Source of the DNA: Trematomus loennbergii
Lineage: Eukaryota > Chordata > Actinopteri > Perciformes > Nototheniidae
Reading direction: 5' to 3'
Assembly: GCA_012861695.1 (NCBI GenBank)
Contig: JAAOOA010000056.1
Coordinates: 6,240,207-6,304,206 of the forward strand
Length of the DNA stretch: 64,000 bases
The translations under genes were made by a program, and so were the position numbers. A model generated the notes under the pieces. It saw only the letters and a list, made by a program, of their open reading frames with translations, ran no database searches and was not told the DNA's origin. The stretch's first letter is position 1. Every line of letters starts with the position of its first letter. Of this stretch, positions 1 through 10,920 are shown piece by piece.

Positions 1-245
1 AGGTTACTGATCTGTGCATGAGGACAACCCATCATGCAATGCTCTTTTCATAGTTTCGGCACAGCCAGTGTCTGACTGTAAAGAAGTGAAAAAAGGGTAA
101 TTAGCTCAAAATGCTAACAATATATTCCTTTAAATGCAGCATAAAGTTGATCCAGGAAAAGTAAAACTAGTGCAGTTTTCTTTTTGAGTCACCTGTGTTT
201 ATGCAACATTTCATTCACTTTCTTCCTTTTCTCTCTCCCTTTCAG

Positions 246-303
246 TGTTCATAATTACCTGGGTGGATGGCAAGACTGGTCAAAAAATGAGCAGCAGGAC
301 TGA
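246..303 (+). CDS. Terminal coding exon of an upstream rhodanese-domain gene (partial)
   Basis: A pyrimidine-rich acceptor ending at 245 is followed by an open frame that reads VHNYLGGWQDWSKNEQQD and stops at 301-303. The V-x-NY-x-GGW-x-DW pattern is typical of the last strand and helix of rhodanese (sulfurtransferase) domains. The first base of the exon completes a codon begun in an exon outside the window. Rhodaneses carry sulfane sulfur on an active-site cysteine; that loop would lie in an upstream exon and is not seen here. In human, TSTD3 and CCNC lie next to PRDM13, so a TSTD-family gene is plausible by synteny, but 18 residues are too few to name it. Polyadenylation signals follow at 320-325 and 802-807. 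Confidence 0.55.
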
Positions 304-830
304 TCTGAGGATAAAGAAAAATAAATATATTTAAAGCCTTTACTCAAGATCAAGTGAGAGTGCGTAACAAGAGGGGTTTTAAAAGGTTCCTTATTTTTTC
401 TGTTGTTTTAAGAGCCCGTTCTAAAAGAAAATCTTGTCTGTGAATCCCAAAGACTGAAATAGGAGGGCCCAGAACACTTCTCTGCTGCTGATTGTATTAA
501 AAAATACTGCAATGTCACTTGAAGTTACTTGTACATTAATTTCTTTATCTTTAAAACTGATAACAACTTTTAAATAAACACATATATCACCAGTGATTGT
601 TGTAAACCATACTACAATCATGAATATACGATGAATAGAGATTCTGTTTCCAGACTATGCAAATGACTACTCCACTGTGTATGATTGTAAAATACAATGA
701 AGCCATCCATCTCATAATACAGATAGTTCAGCATTTCGGATCATGTGTTGTAAATATTTTGTTTGTCATAGATGCATCTGCAGTTGTTGCCAAACTCATT
801 CAATAAATACTATTATCATTTTTGATTAAC
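304..830 (+). terminator. 3'UTR and poly(A) signals of the upstream gene
   Basis: After the stop at 301-303 there is an AATAAA at 320-325 and a second at 802-807. The second is followed by T- and GT-rich sequence around 815-855, which is the usual arrangement at a cleavage site. The stretch is AT-rich with no long open frame. Confidence 0.45.
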
Positions 831-883
831 ACTGATATTCAGAGTGTGTTTTGTATTTAATTTTTTACAATTTATAAATAGAG

Positions 884-1374
884 GAAGGGGGCCCTATTTT
901 TAGGGGGCTTTTCCCTTTTCTGTAGTGTGTTAAATGGATTTTTGTGCATGTAAATGGTCTGCCAAGGCTAACATCACAAAGTTCTCTCCAGAGGGAGTTT
1001 CTCTCCCACAAACTCCCCCCATGCCTGAAACGCCTCTATTGTAGTCCTTTGTTTACTCCACCAACATAGTGACATCACTACGCAACACTGGCGCTCCTAT
1101 TGGCTAGCGCTCCAACACATTGTACGTGATATGCTAAGGGGCCGGACATTTCACACACATTGAGCTGCTGACCAATCGCAACAGAGCCGACCAGCTAACC
1201 AATCAGAGCAGACTGGGCTCTGGTTTCAGACAGAGGGTGAAAAGAGGTGCTGCAGCACAGGCAGTATGAGAGAAATGAAGAGCTTCTTGAACATTAAAGC
1301 ATGTAAACATGTCACAGTAGAGACAAAAAAATACAAATATGAACCTAAAAATGTGCATAATAGGGCCCCTTTAA
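884..1374. mobile_element. MITE with GGGGCCCTATT-type ends
   Basis: The left end (about 886-900, GGGGGCCCTATTTTTA) is mirrored by the right end (about 1350-1372), whose reverse complement begins AAAGGGGCCCTATTATGCAC. The interior has no transposase frame; it is moderately GC-rich and carries several CCAAT/ATTGG boxes. It appears inserted into, or next to, an older hAT-like repeat on its right. No clear target-site duplication was found. Confidence 0.55.
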
Positions 1375-1858
1375 GTACAAGTAGCAATACGACTGTGTAA
1401 AAGTCTTGCATTCAATATCTAACTTCATTCAATTTTTATAGTAGAAATAGTACTGAAAACATACTTCAAGGGCAAAAAGTATAGCACTCATTCTACATAA
1501 TAGCCCATTCCAGAATCCTATACATTATATATTCCTGGATTACAGTTATTGATCCATGAATGTGTTTATCATTTCATTATTGCAGCTGGTAAAAGTGTAT
1601 GTAATTTGTATTATTTATTGTATGAATTGATTGATGGGTAGCTCAATCAATAATAAACACTTTGTATAATAAGTTATTAGAATGTGTTAATAATCAAAAA
1701 ATTCAAAGTAACTTAAGCTGCCAAATAAATATAATAGAGTAAAAGGTATCATATTTACCTTTAACATGTAGTGGAGTAGAAGTATAATGTGGAAGAAATT
1801 GCCCAAGTAAAGTAGCTCAAAGTGTTACTTTAATACAATACTTGAGTCATTTCCCTTA
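1375..1858. repeat. Degenerate hAT-type repeat fragment
   Basis: The segment contains the motifs GTAGTGGAGTAGAAGTATAA (about 1770-1789), runs of CAAAGTAACT and AAGTAAAGTA, and TACTTGAGTCATT near its right end. These match the common teleost non-autonomous hAT family also seen at 3013-3557. The ends are too worn to define. Confidence 0.4.
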
Positions 1859-3004
1859 GCTGCATCCCACCATTGCAATTGATGGACAATGGCCGTCGGT
1901 TCTATTAAAAAGGACATGAGAAAACATTTGTCTGAATATATTTCTTCTATAAATAGGCATAGGGTGGCCGGCTGAGGTGACAGCCGTTGGGACTCAGATG
2001 ATCTACGGTGTTGAAGGGCCATGTCTAATATCCACTGTGTCCCAGTATGAATTTGCCACCCACCCTCCAGGGACCATTAACAGGTTCCTCCGTCATCCAT
2101 GATAATGAATGCGGTTGTTTTCAACTGAGAAGAATGCCTCTGTAAGTCGACCACGGCCATGGACTTTGTTCTCTTTTAACTTTCCCTTTTATGACTTGAT
2201 CTGAAAGTCCATACAGACCACACAAATGACATTCCAGAGATGAGTTTAATCAGGATTTATAATTTATCCAAGTGCCTTACAAAACTTAGAACCTAGCTGT
2301 TGATTCTGAATCATGTCACATAGGAGACTGAAGTATTATTGACTTTTATGATGCATGAGTAAATATGTGTGAATGCCATTTCTGTTTATAGCAAACAGTA
2401 TCCTCCAAGCAGCCAAGGAAACCCCCATTATTGTTCATATTTATATTTAATTGTAAAGACTAAGTGAAATCAATAACTCTGAAACAAAGGATTTCCATCT
2501 CTATTTTAGGTTTTCCTTAGCTGTTTTTAGCTGAATACAATACAAAAAACACATAGGAGGTCAAATTGTGTTAGCATTTTGAGTGAGGCTTCATACAGTT
2601 GGTAATAGAAAATACAATATTTTGGTGCTGTTATTTGATTTCAACATGAAAATAGCAGCTTAGTAGAGATGGATTGCTCAGGGGACTGATTCCACACTGC
2701 TGCAAGATCTAGGGTCAAATGTAGAGAATAATTATGCTTATAACAGCAATAAAAAACATCTGTTTATACTCACAAAAATTGTGCAGTATAATACAAGTCT
2801 CTTTATCCTGTTCATCAGAAGAAAACCGCCTCATACTTGTGCAGGTCCACAACTTGTGTTTAGGAGTTTCTGTTCAAATGAGACTTGCAGACATTGTATG
2901 AAAGTTTGATATTGAATAAACTGATATTGTGATTCAATACATCAAAAACCGTCTCTGTATTTTATTTATTTAGATTCTTTGTCTTCAATGTAAGAGGGTT
3001 AGTT
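1859..3004. other. Intergenic, no feature seen
   Basis: AT-rich intergenic DNA between the rhodanese-type gene and the intermediate filament gene. Only short, unsupported open frames are present, and no RNA gene was recognised. Confidence 0.5.
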
Positions 3005-3565
3005 ATTAATATCAGAGGTGGGAAGTAGTGGAGTACAAATACTTTGTTACTGTACTTAAGTACATTTTTCTGGTATCAGTACTTTACTCCACTACTTATT
3101 TTTCTGACGACTTTTTACTTTGACTTCTTACATTTTTAACCAAATACCTGTACTTTCTACTTCTTACATTTTCCAAACAGGCTGGTTACTTTAGTTTGAA
3201 TGTGTGTTTGGTGGCGTGATCATTATTATTGTCATTGCGTGCCTATTGATTCACGATCCGTGTATCCATCATTTCCTGGTCTTCTCTAAAGAAAGGGACC
3301 AATGAAAACGTTGCCGTTGTTCAGCATGGAAACATTCATTAGCTAACAATGAAATTATTGTTCTATTAATATAAAGGGAGGTCAGGTACTCTTTAAAACA
3401 GCTGGTAGCTATGGGTACTTTTTACTTACGTATTTCAAAGCCCATACTTCTTTACTTTTACTTGAGTAATAAGTCAGTACTTCTACTTTTACCAGAGTAT
3501 TTTTAAACACAAGTATCTGTACTTGAGTAAAGGATGTGTGTACTTTTGCCATCTCTGATTAATAT
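3005..3565. mobile_element. Non-autonomous hAT element with 8-bp target-site duplication
   Basis: The element spans 3013-3557. It starts CAGAGGTGGGAAGTAG and ends GCCATCTCTG, an inverted pair of hAT type. It is flanked by a perfect 8-bp duplication, ATTAATAT, at 3005-3012 and 3558-3565. Subterminal runs of TACTTTACT and AAGTAC repeat in both orientations. At 545 bp with no transposase frame it is a MITE. The perfect duplication suggests a fairly young insertion. Confidence 0.9.
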
Positions 3566-4231
3566 ACAAATAATCATTTTGGGGTGTTGGGAAAGAACCC
3601 CCTGAACAGTGACTGTTTCTCCCCTCATATCACCGTGCCATGTCAATCGTAAACTCCAGACTTCAACCCCCCCCCCCTGCCTTTTCTTCTTCCTCCTTAT
3701 TTTCCCTCAGAAGTAGCCTATAAGTTAATTTCATTTTTTTTTTTCTGATTACTTTGGTTTTAATATGTTGGAAACAGATCAGACAAATAAGTACTGATTT
3801 ATGTCAAATGTAGCTGGGGCTCTTTGTTCCTCTGCAGGCCTCATCAGGTCACCCTCCAGCTTCGGCTCAGCGTTCAATTAAAGTCCCTCGTCCCATCAGA
3901 GCACATCACATCACTGCTCTACCTACTGGCTGCTGCCGGACCCTGCCTGCCTGCTGCCCAGGTCTGGGGTGGACACTGAGGTGGTGGATGTACCATAATC
4001 CTGGCAAAATCTATCTGATAAAAGGGAGGCTGATACGTGTTCAGACTCTGTGTTTTACAGAAAGACTAATGGGTGATGAGGTCAGCCACTAAGCTCTGCT
4101 CCTCACAAGCTGCTGGCAGATATCTGAGCAGCAGGTCAAGCCTGAGTTGGTGCGGAGGTTCGAGATTCCACAGGTGACGGCATGAATTGGGCTGTCCATT
4201 ACAAAGCCAGGGTTTGGCTAGAAATGGGAGG
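3566..4231. other. Upstream flank of the intermediate filament gene
   Basis: Non-coding sequence with a poly-C run near 3668-3677 and a poly-T run near 3735-3745. It should hold the proximal regulatory DNA of the filament gene. I cannot assign individual sites other than the TATA box that follows. Confidence 0.4.
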
Positions 4232-4238
4232 TATAAAA
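4232..4238 (+). promoter_or_regulatory. TATA box of the intermediate filament gene
   Basis: TATAAAA at 4232-4238 lies 138 bp upstream of the chosen ATG (4376). Transcription would start near 4262, giving a 5'UTR of about 110 bases. This rules out the in-frame upstream ATG at 4187, which would lie 5' of the transcript. Confidence 0.7.
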
Positions 4239-4375
4239 CCAGAGCCTGGGTTGACAATCGGAGAGTGCAAACAAGGTTGAAAAGCAGTACTGCAGAGTAC
4301 CACAGACAGGCCTTGCTTGAGTATTTTGAGTATTTCCTCCATCCCCCTTCAGAGAACCACAGGAAAAACCCAACC

Positions 4376-7300
4376 ATGAGCCGCAGCCAGGACAGGATCT
4401 CGTCCTACCGCCGTCACTTTGAGGACAGCAGCAGCTCGTCCTACCAGGTCAGGGTGTCCAGCCCATCCCCCACCAGGAGAGACTCCCGTCATGCCTCCGC
4501 CGGCTACTCCTGCAGATCAGGGGCCGGGAGCATGCGTGTGGAGTCAGCGGGACGGAGGAACGTCTCGGCCGCACGCAGGACTCGCATTGGTGGGAAAGGG
4601 TAAGCACTGTCAACTGCAGTGACTACAGATGGAGTGATGTAGGGTAATGAGTAACATAGTAGGATTATTATTTGCCGTTATAAACATTTTTTACCTTTTG
4701 CTCTGTTTCAAGACATTCTCTCATGATATTACTCTTTCAGTAAATGTGATGTATTTTGCTCATGGGTGACTTCAGTGTGAGTGCAGGAGCCATGGTGTGT
4801 GTTGGGCCTACTGGAGAACCTGCTATTGATCTGGATGTTGCTGCAGCTGAGAACCAAGAGTTCCTCAGCACACGTACAACTGAAAAACAGGAGATGATTG
4901 TTCTCAATGACAGACTGGCTGTATACATTGACAAGGTAAAGCGGCCTTCAAACCAACCACATTTGACTTCTTCTATCAGTACCGATCAATACCTATGCAA
5001 ATGATCAGGAAACATATCAGTGTCTGGTTAGATACACTTTAAATCACAAAAGATATGTTCCTGTACAGGTCCGATCACTTGAGCAGCAGAACAGGCTTTT
5101 GGAATCTGAGATCGAGGCGTACCAGAACCGCTTTGAGAATCCATCAGGTCTGCGCCTGCTATACGAGGAACAGCTGAGGGAGCTGAAAAAGATTGCTGAC
5201 CAGATGAGAGTTCAGCGGGTGAGACAAATTCTCCAAGCCGCGCATCGCCTCCATTCCTTTTTTTACATTTCACATGCTTAGTAGACCATAAGGACTGCAT
5301 TTTTTGTTTCCGGCGAGGTTTTACACCTCACTGAGCTGTATTGGATCCATCCAAGCAACAACACAAGACGTCAACTTGGGCCCTTTCTCATGTCTTCAAA
5401 TGTTCCTCCTCGACTCCCCTCCTCGACTCCTATCCTCGAGACTTAGTCCCGCCCACAGGAGATGCGAGCGGAGGAGCCGAGGAGGGGAACCGAGGAGAGA
5501 GGAGGGGAAGCAGCAGGCGGTTAGAGAAATGAGAACTCCTCTCCTCTGAGCGGTCATTTTAAAGAGACGTCCATTAATGATGACAGGAGGCACAGCAGCC
5601 CTCTGTCTGATGGACAGATGTGTTCATGACGACTTATATATTTACTTTTAATTCATTCACAGTGCGGTATAATGAGACAATAACAGGCTACAGATGCGGA
5701 CATACACACAGACACACAGACACACACACACATAATGTATATATTTATATAAATATATACAATTTCAGAATCAAACAGAGCACTCTCATAATAACGTAAC
5801 ACTATCAGAGACTGGATATATCCCCCCCCCCTCTCTGGTCGCTACAATGAGGGAAATAAATGACGGGCCAAAAGTTGTATTTACAAGTATTACAAGTAAG
5901 CAGAGGACACCAAACCAACTGAGACCTGTCTGTCCGCTGCATCTACGCACACACTGTACCACACGCACCTACAGCTCCTAAAGCATAATCAGGCTACAGC
6001 CGTTGTGTATTTTATTATGTGAAGCACTAAATGGTTTTAGAAAAATATCGACTTTGTTTGTAGATATCTACTAAACTAAAGCAAATAAAGAGAGTAGGCC
6101 TGTTATACTGAGTGATATGATATATATATACACACTGCTCTGCTTTCTGCACGGACCTCACAGCTGTTCTCACTGTAAACATCGCGTCGCGATGAAAGCA
6201 GTTAATAAAATAATATCCAGGGGATGCATGCAGAGCTGTCATTGGCTGAGATAAGTGACGACTCTTTGAAACATCTCTGTTCCCGGAAATGCATCCGCGA
6301 AGGAGCCGTGGAGGAGCCATCAGTGTATCCTCGGTTATAGCTCCTCCAGAGAGCCTCCTCGACGCTCGATGCTCGGTCCTCGATGTGCATTTCGAGAAAT
6401 GAGATGTCCTTCAACATGGCGCGCTAAAATTCATTCCGGGTCACTACCGGAGGACCGAGGAGTCGAGGAGTCGAGGATGGGACATTTGATGACATGAGAA
6501 AGGGCCCGGTGTTTTCAAGGTTGCTAAACTGGTAACAGGCTTATTTCTGGCAGGCAAATAGAGAGGTGCCTCCGTGTGTTAAGGTGTCCTGGAGCACAGC
6601 TGTCTTCAGCTATGATTTATACACAGATGAGATGGCTTGATTTTACATTTGAACACACACACGCAAACACACACACTCACACAGGAAATAAGTTCAAATA
6701 GAAAATGATAATGCAAAAGTGGCTGATCTACAATTTGCACAAACCTCCTAATCTGAAGGCAACCAAATTACTTCTGGCCTCTTTGTTTTTAGGACTTTTC
6801 CTTGGCTGCGAAGGACTCCACAGCTGTTCAACTGGAGGCAATCAAAATCAAATATGAGGAGGCAGTGGAGCTGAGGAGGAAAGCCGAGTTAGACATTGAA
6901 ACCTTCCGTCCAGTAGGTTGCATTTAATTAACCAATTTCTCCTTTGTCATCAAATTAGTTTGCAGTGCCAAGTTAATCGTGTTGTGTGTTCTTTAGGATG
7001 TTGACAAAGCCACATCCTCTCGCATCGCCTTGGAGAAGAAGCTGGAGCAGCTGGAGGTTGAAATTGAATTCCTAAAACGGGTCCATCAACAGGTGGATAA
7101 CAACTTCACGTAAGAATGATTGAATCAGCTTGCCTTTCCTTTTCCTGATTACTTAATATGAAATGTTTTTCCCCAGGAAATTGAGGAGCTCATGAGCAAG
7201 ATCTACTCAGCTCACGCGACAGCTCAGAGTGCATTCGAGCTACCTGACCTGGCAGCCGCTTTGAAACAAATCCAAACCCAGTATGACGACATAGCAGCCA

Positions 7301-9276
7301 AAAATCTCCAGGTAAAATAATCACACATCAGCTCGGTCAGGATCTCTGTTTTTTAGATTACATTCATATACATTTTTCATCCCTTTTATTAGGAGATGGA
7401 TTCATGGTATAAAAACAAGTTTGAAGATCTGACCAGTAAGACGTCAACGCATGTGGATAAGGTTCGAGGCATTAGAGATCAAATAGCAGGTGCCAAAAAG
7501 GATGTGAGTATTAAAAGTGATTTTCTTTTTTTAAATAAGGAGTGATTTACAATTGATATTGAATGAGTTGAATCACAAAATGTCTCCAGATCCAAACAAA
7601 GACCGTGAATTGGATTCCCTGAGGACGAAGAATGAAGCTCTTGAGGCCAAGATCAGAGAGACACAAGAAAAGTACAAGAAGGAACTGGAAGACCTGCAGG
7701 TAAATATAGGCTTGTATAATCCCAGGGTGCATGTGATCACACCAGATTCAACTGTATATGCATGCAGATACAAAGCCACAGCGATTATCAATTCATACAG
7801 TAATTTGATGGTTTTGTTAACCTAATAGGCTCGGATTGAGGCCCTGCAATTTGAGCTGAAATCCTACAAGGAGAAAATTGCTCTGCACCTGCGCGAGTAC
7901 CAGGACCTTCTGAACGTCAAGATGTCTCTGGAGATTGAAATTACAACATACAGGTGAAGGAAAACATGTGATACAATGGATTTAATGCCATTAAATATGT
8001 TTAAATAAATGATAACATTGGTTTGTTTTTGTTACAGGAAACTTGTTGAAGGAGAGGATCTGCGGCTCTCTGGCATGATGCAAACCCTCTCTCTTAGAAG
8101 TTGTAGCATGAGTGCCATTGGTGGTGGGATGAGCTTCAGTGGAGGAGGAGGAGGAGGAGGAGGAGGAGGAGGAGGAGGAGGCATGGGTGGTGTTGGTGGA
8201 ATGGGTGGCGGCACAATGATGGGAGGTGTTGGTGGCATGGGGAGTGGAGCAGGAATGAGTGGTGCTATGGGTGCAGGTGGCATGGGAACGGGTTTAGGTA
8301 GCGGCGCTGCAGGAATGGGTGGAAGAATGGGTGCTGGAGGTCCAGATGACAAGATGGGCCCTGCTGGTAGGGCAGGAGGGGCTGATATCGGTAATGGTCA
8401 TGGATCAGGAGCTGGGGTGTTGGTGTAGGAGCTGGGGCAGGAGGTGTGGGTAGTGGTGGACGAATGGGTGCTGGAGGAATGAATGGTGTTGGCACTGGTG
8501 CTGGCGGACTGGGTGCTGGAGGCACTGGTGCTGGAGGTTTGGGTGCTGGGGCTGGGGCTGGGGCTGGGGCTGGGGATGCAGGCACTGGTGCTGGAGGTTT
8601 GGGTGCTGGGGCTGGGGGTGCAGGCACTGGTGCTGGAGGTCTGGGCAATAGTGCTGGAGGTTTGGGTGCTGGGGCTGGTGGTATGGGGGGCACTGGCATG
8701 GGGTCCGGAGGAGGAAGTGGCGGTGTTGGTGGAGGGGCGGGTGATGGAAGTAGTGGAGCCATAGATGGAGATGGAGGTAACAAACAAGGAATGGGTTCTG
8801 TTGGAATGGGTGGCGGAATCGGAGGCAGCGGGGGAATTGATAGTGTGGGTAGAGGTGACGCACTATCCGCCGTTGGTGGAATTGGGAAAGTTGGTGGAGG
8901 AGTTGGTGACGGGATAGGATATGGATCGGATGGATATGATGTCCACGAGCCTTACGCAGAGCAGGCTGTGGAGCTGACGGAGAGGAGGACGGTACTCATT
9001 AGGTAAAGGTACTATCTATTTTTCCTATTTTTTTAAACATACCTATAGCACTAAAACTCAGAAAATAAACATCCTTGATAAAGAAGGAATTAGCTTACCA
9101 ATATTCTGACAGGGTAAGGTATAAGTCCATGTATACAGGCAGCAGGGATCAAGAAGTCACTATTTGTTCTTTCCTGATGTTTAGAACGGAAAAATGAGGA
9201 TAACGTGCTGGAGATGGACCACCAGGAACAAACCTACATCATCAGTGGTGCAGCCGATGACTCTGACGAGGAATGA
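4376..9276 (+). CDS. Cytoplasmic intermediate filament protein with glycine-rich tail (thread-keratin-like), 11 exons, frame broken
   Basis: Exons read as 4376-4599, 4776-4935, 5069-5218, 6793-6912, 6997-7092, 7177-7311, 7393-7503, 7590-7699, 7829-7953, 8038-9002 and 9185-9276, all with GT-AG introns. The fifth exon is 96 bp, a size conserved in filament genes. The ATG has A at -3. The protein would be about 762 residues: a Ser/Arg-rich head (1-105), coil 1A beginning [19 protein letters not shown], a full rod to about 415 ending [15 protein letters not shown], a very long Gly-rich tail, then RRTVLIR and an acidic end, DDSDEE. The rod marks it as a cytoskeletal filament subunit. VLIRT recalls the desmin/vimentin tail, whereas the Gly tail is keratin-like; together they suggest the fish thread-keratin group, by resemblance only. 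Four 1-base frame breaks lie at 7598-7600 (one A short), about 8412-8416 (one G short) and 9190-9194 (one A extra or two short), plus whatever shift joins the two tail frames there; see findings. Confidence 0.85.
5378..6507. mobile_element. 1.1-kb TIR element in intron 3 of the filament gene
   Basis: The left end, GGGCCCTTTCTCATGTCTTC from 5378, is matched in inverted orientation by GACATGAGAAAGGGCCC ending at 6507. Inside the ends, GAGGAGTCGAGGA-type tracts are also inverted (about 5405-5445 and 6455-6480). There is no transposase frame, so it is non-autonomous. It makes up most of the 1574-bp third intron; the other introns are far shorter. The superfamily is undetermined because no clean target duplication was seen. 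Confidence 0.8.
5701..5760. repeat. ACAC and AT-rich simple repeats
   Basis: An imperfect CA tract (about 5701-5733) is followed by a TATATA-rich tract. Both lie inside the intron 3 element. Another CA-rich tract sits at 6652-6685, in the same intron but outside the element. Confidence 0.8.
8116..8940 (+). repeat. Glycine-rich coding repeats of the filament tail
   Basis: A pure GGA run at 8141-8181 encodes about 14 glycines. It is followed by degenerate units of the type [16 protein letters not shown] and a GCTGGG tandem near 8546-8575 giving alternating Gly-Ala. A unit encoding [12 protein letters not shown] recurs near 8521, 8581 and 8626. Such tails form flexible glycine loops in keratins. 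The repeats and G runs are also where consensus errors are most likely; the frame changes near 8412-8416. Confidence 0.85.
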
Positions 9277-9488
9277 GCAGCATGAATTCCCAAGTGACCG
9301 CTTCTCGCCCTTAACCCTCCACGCCCCTCTGAGCTTTGCACTGACCAGCCCATGTCTGGGCTCTGACCTTTACCCTTTGCCCTGGACAAGAAGACCATGA
9401 CCAGAGTGAAATCTTCAGCTCATAGGGTTTAAATGCCAACACCTCTAAACTTTAGTGTGCCTTACCCTCCCCCTTTTTTTCTACCAAA

Positions 9489-9494
9489 AATAAA
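9489..9494 (+). terminator. Poly(A) signal of the filament gene
   Basis: AATAAA at 9489-9494 lies about 210 bases after the stop and is followed at 9510-9550 by a T/GT-rich stretch, a standard cleavage context. The transcript probably ends near 9515. Confidence 0.75.
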
Positions 9495-9515
9495 GCTATC
9501 AGCATTCAATCACCC

Positions 9516-10740
9516 TTGTCTTTCTTGATGTCTTTTTCAGTGTTTGTGTTTGATGTGCCTTATAAGGACAAAGAATTTTATGAATACTATTTTCAAGAAA
9601 GGAATGAAGTGTTGCATATTTTGGTAGCTTTAGCTTGGATGGATGAGGAGTGAAAAAAGGGAAAGTAAGTAGCGAGGGAAGAGCAGAACAGAGAGAAAGA
9701 CAGAGTCACCTGAGGGTTGAGGCGATCATCCTGACACTTTCTCGAGGGCTAAAGAGTCAGTCATTCAAATTCTGTCCTGCAGCAGAGTGACGGCACACAG
9801 CCGTTTCCTGTCCTCATTCCATCCATATCCACACCTTTTCCTCCTGCTGCTGATCGGGAGCGATTGGATCTGGCCAACAGATGCCAAACACACTCAGTGT
9901 CCTGTTCAAGGGCGTAGAGCAGAGACATGCAACACACTAAGGAATCTGCAACAAAAGATAGGAACAGGACCAGTGATGTTAGCAGCAATAACATGACTAT
10001 GCCAGTATTATTACAAATGAACACATCTGAATAAGGTCAACTGTAGATTATGAATGTAATGTCATTTTACAGAGTGCTTTTACATTAGTAGAACCCTAAA
10101 TTATTTTTCTTTTGAAGAAAGGAATGATCAAAATTGCTTAATATGTATTGCTTAATATGATTGGACAAGATTTTGGGCAGAACATAATGAAATACAAATT
10201 AAAAGTAACCAGCAATAAAGAAGTTCCTATTCAAATAAAATGCTGAATATCTGAATATCTGAGTAATTTGCATTGCCAAAGAAAATAATAATGATATATA
10301 TTTTTACACACTGAGATTTGAGAAACAAAAACGTTAAAACGAAAAAAGTAATTCAATAAAGACTAGAAATTACCATAATTATCGTTTAAGACAATGCGCC
10401 TCTCTTAAATCATCTAGTATATATCAATGCTTAATAAGTCATTTTTCTGATGATTATGCTCAGACCTAGAAAATAATCAATATTTGCCTCGGACATCATT
10501 TCCACAAGCTCATCCCACCCGAAACGCGGGAGACAATTAGTTTGAACCTAGAACTGTCAATCGGCGATATAATGAGGACCGCGAGACGCTCATATCATTA
10601 GATTACATTTTGTTACAGCGAGTTATTAATGTGCACCCGACCCGAACGATGTATATAAATCAGCCTATATATTTAGGCTGAGGTTCAGGGAGATAAATGC
10701 ACTTCTCGTCAAAGTGATGGGACGGAATATATTATCAATA
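9516..10740. other. Intergenic, filament gene to prdm13, proximal part
   Basis: Mostly AT-rich non-coding sequence with no supported gene. Short open frames near 9787-10024 overlap on both strands and have no recognisable domain. Confidence 0.5.
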
Positions 10741-10920
10741 CAATTAACAGACATGCAGGAGAGTGTGTGTTTGTCTATGTGCGTGTGTGTGCGTGTGCGT
10801 GGTATGTGGAGCTCTCCATGGTGCTTCGTCTTTACGGTGCAAAATATTATGCATTGGAAAGAACGAGGCTTGTTATTAAGTGAAATAAACAAACAAATAA
10901 ACAAACAAACAAAAACAATA
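10741..10920. repeat. GT-rich and AAAC-type simple repeats
   Basis: An imperfect GTGTGT/GCGTGT tract spans about 10763-10802, and an AAACAAATAAAC tract spans about 10884-10918. Confidence 0.75.

Noticed and set aside
4187..4375. In-frame extension of filament exon 1 to an upstream ATG at 4187
   Set aside because: The TATA box at 4232 lies inside it, so the transcript should start downstream, and the extension has no filament-head character.
7568..7699. Alternative acceptor at 7566-7567 that keeps the frame open into the filament exon
   Set aside because: It would add seven residues to the rod linker, breaking the fixed rod length, and has a poor pyrimidine tract. The canonical site at 7588-7589 with one missing A fits exactly.
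8265..8863. Long proline-rich and histidine-rich open frames on the minus strand
   Set aside because: They are antisense shadows of the glycine-rich coding repeats.
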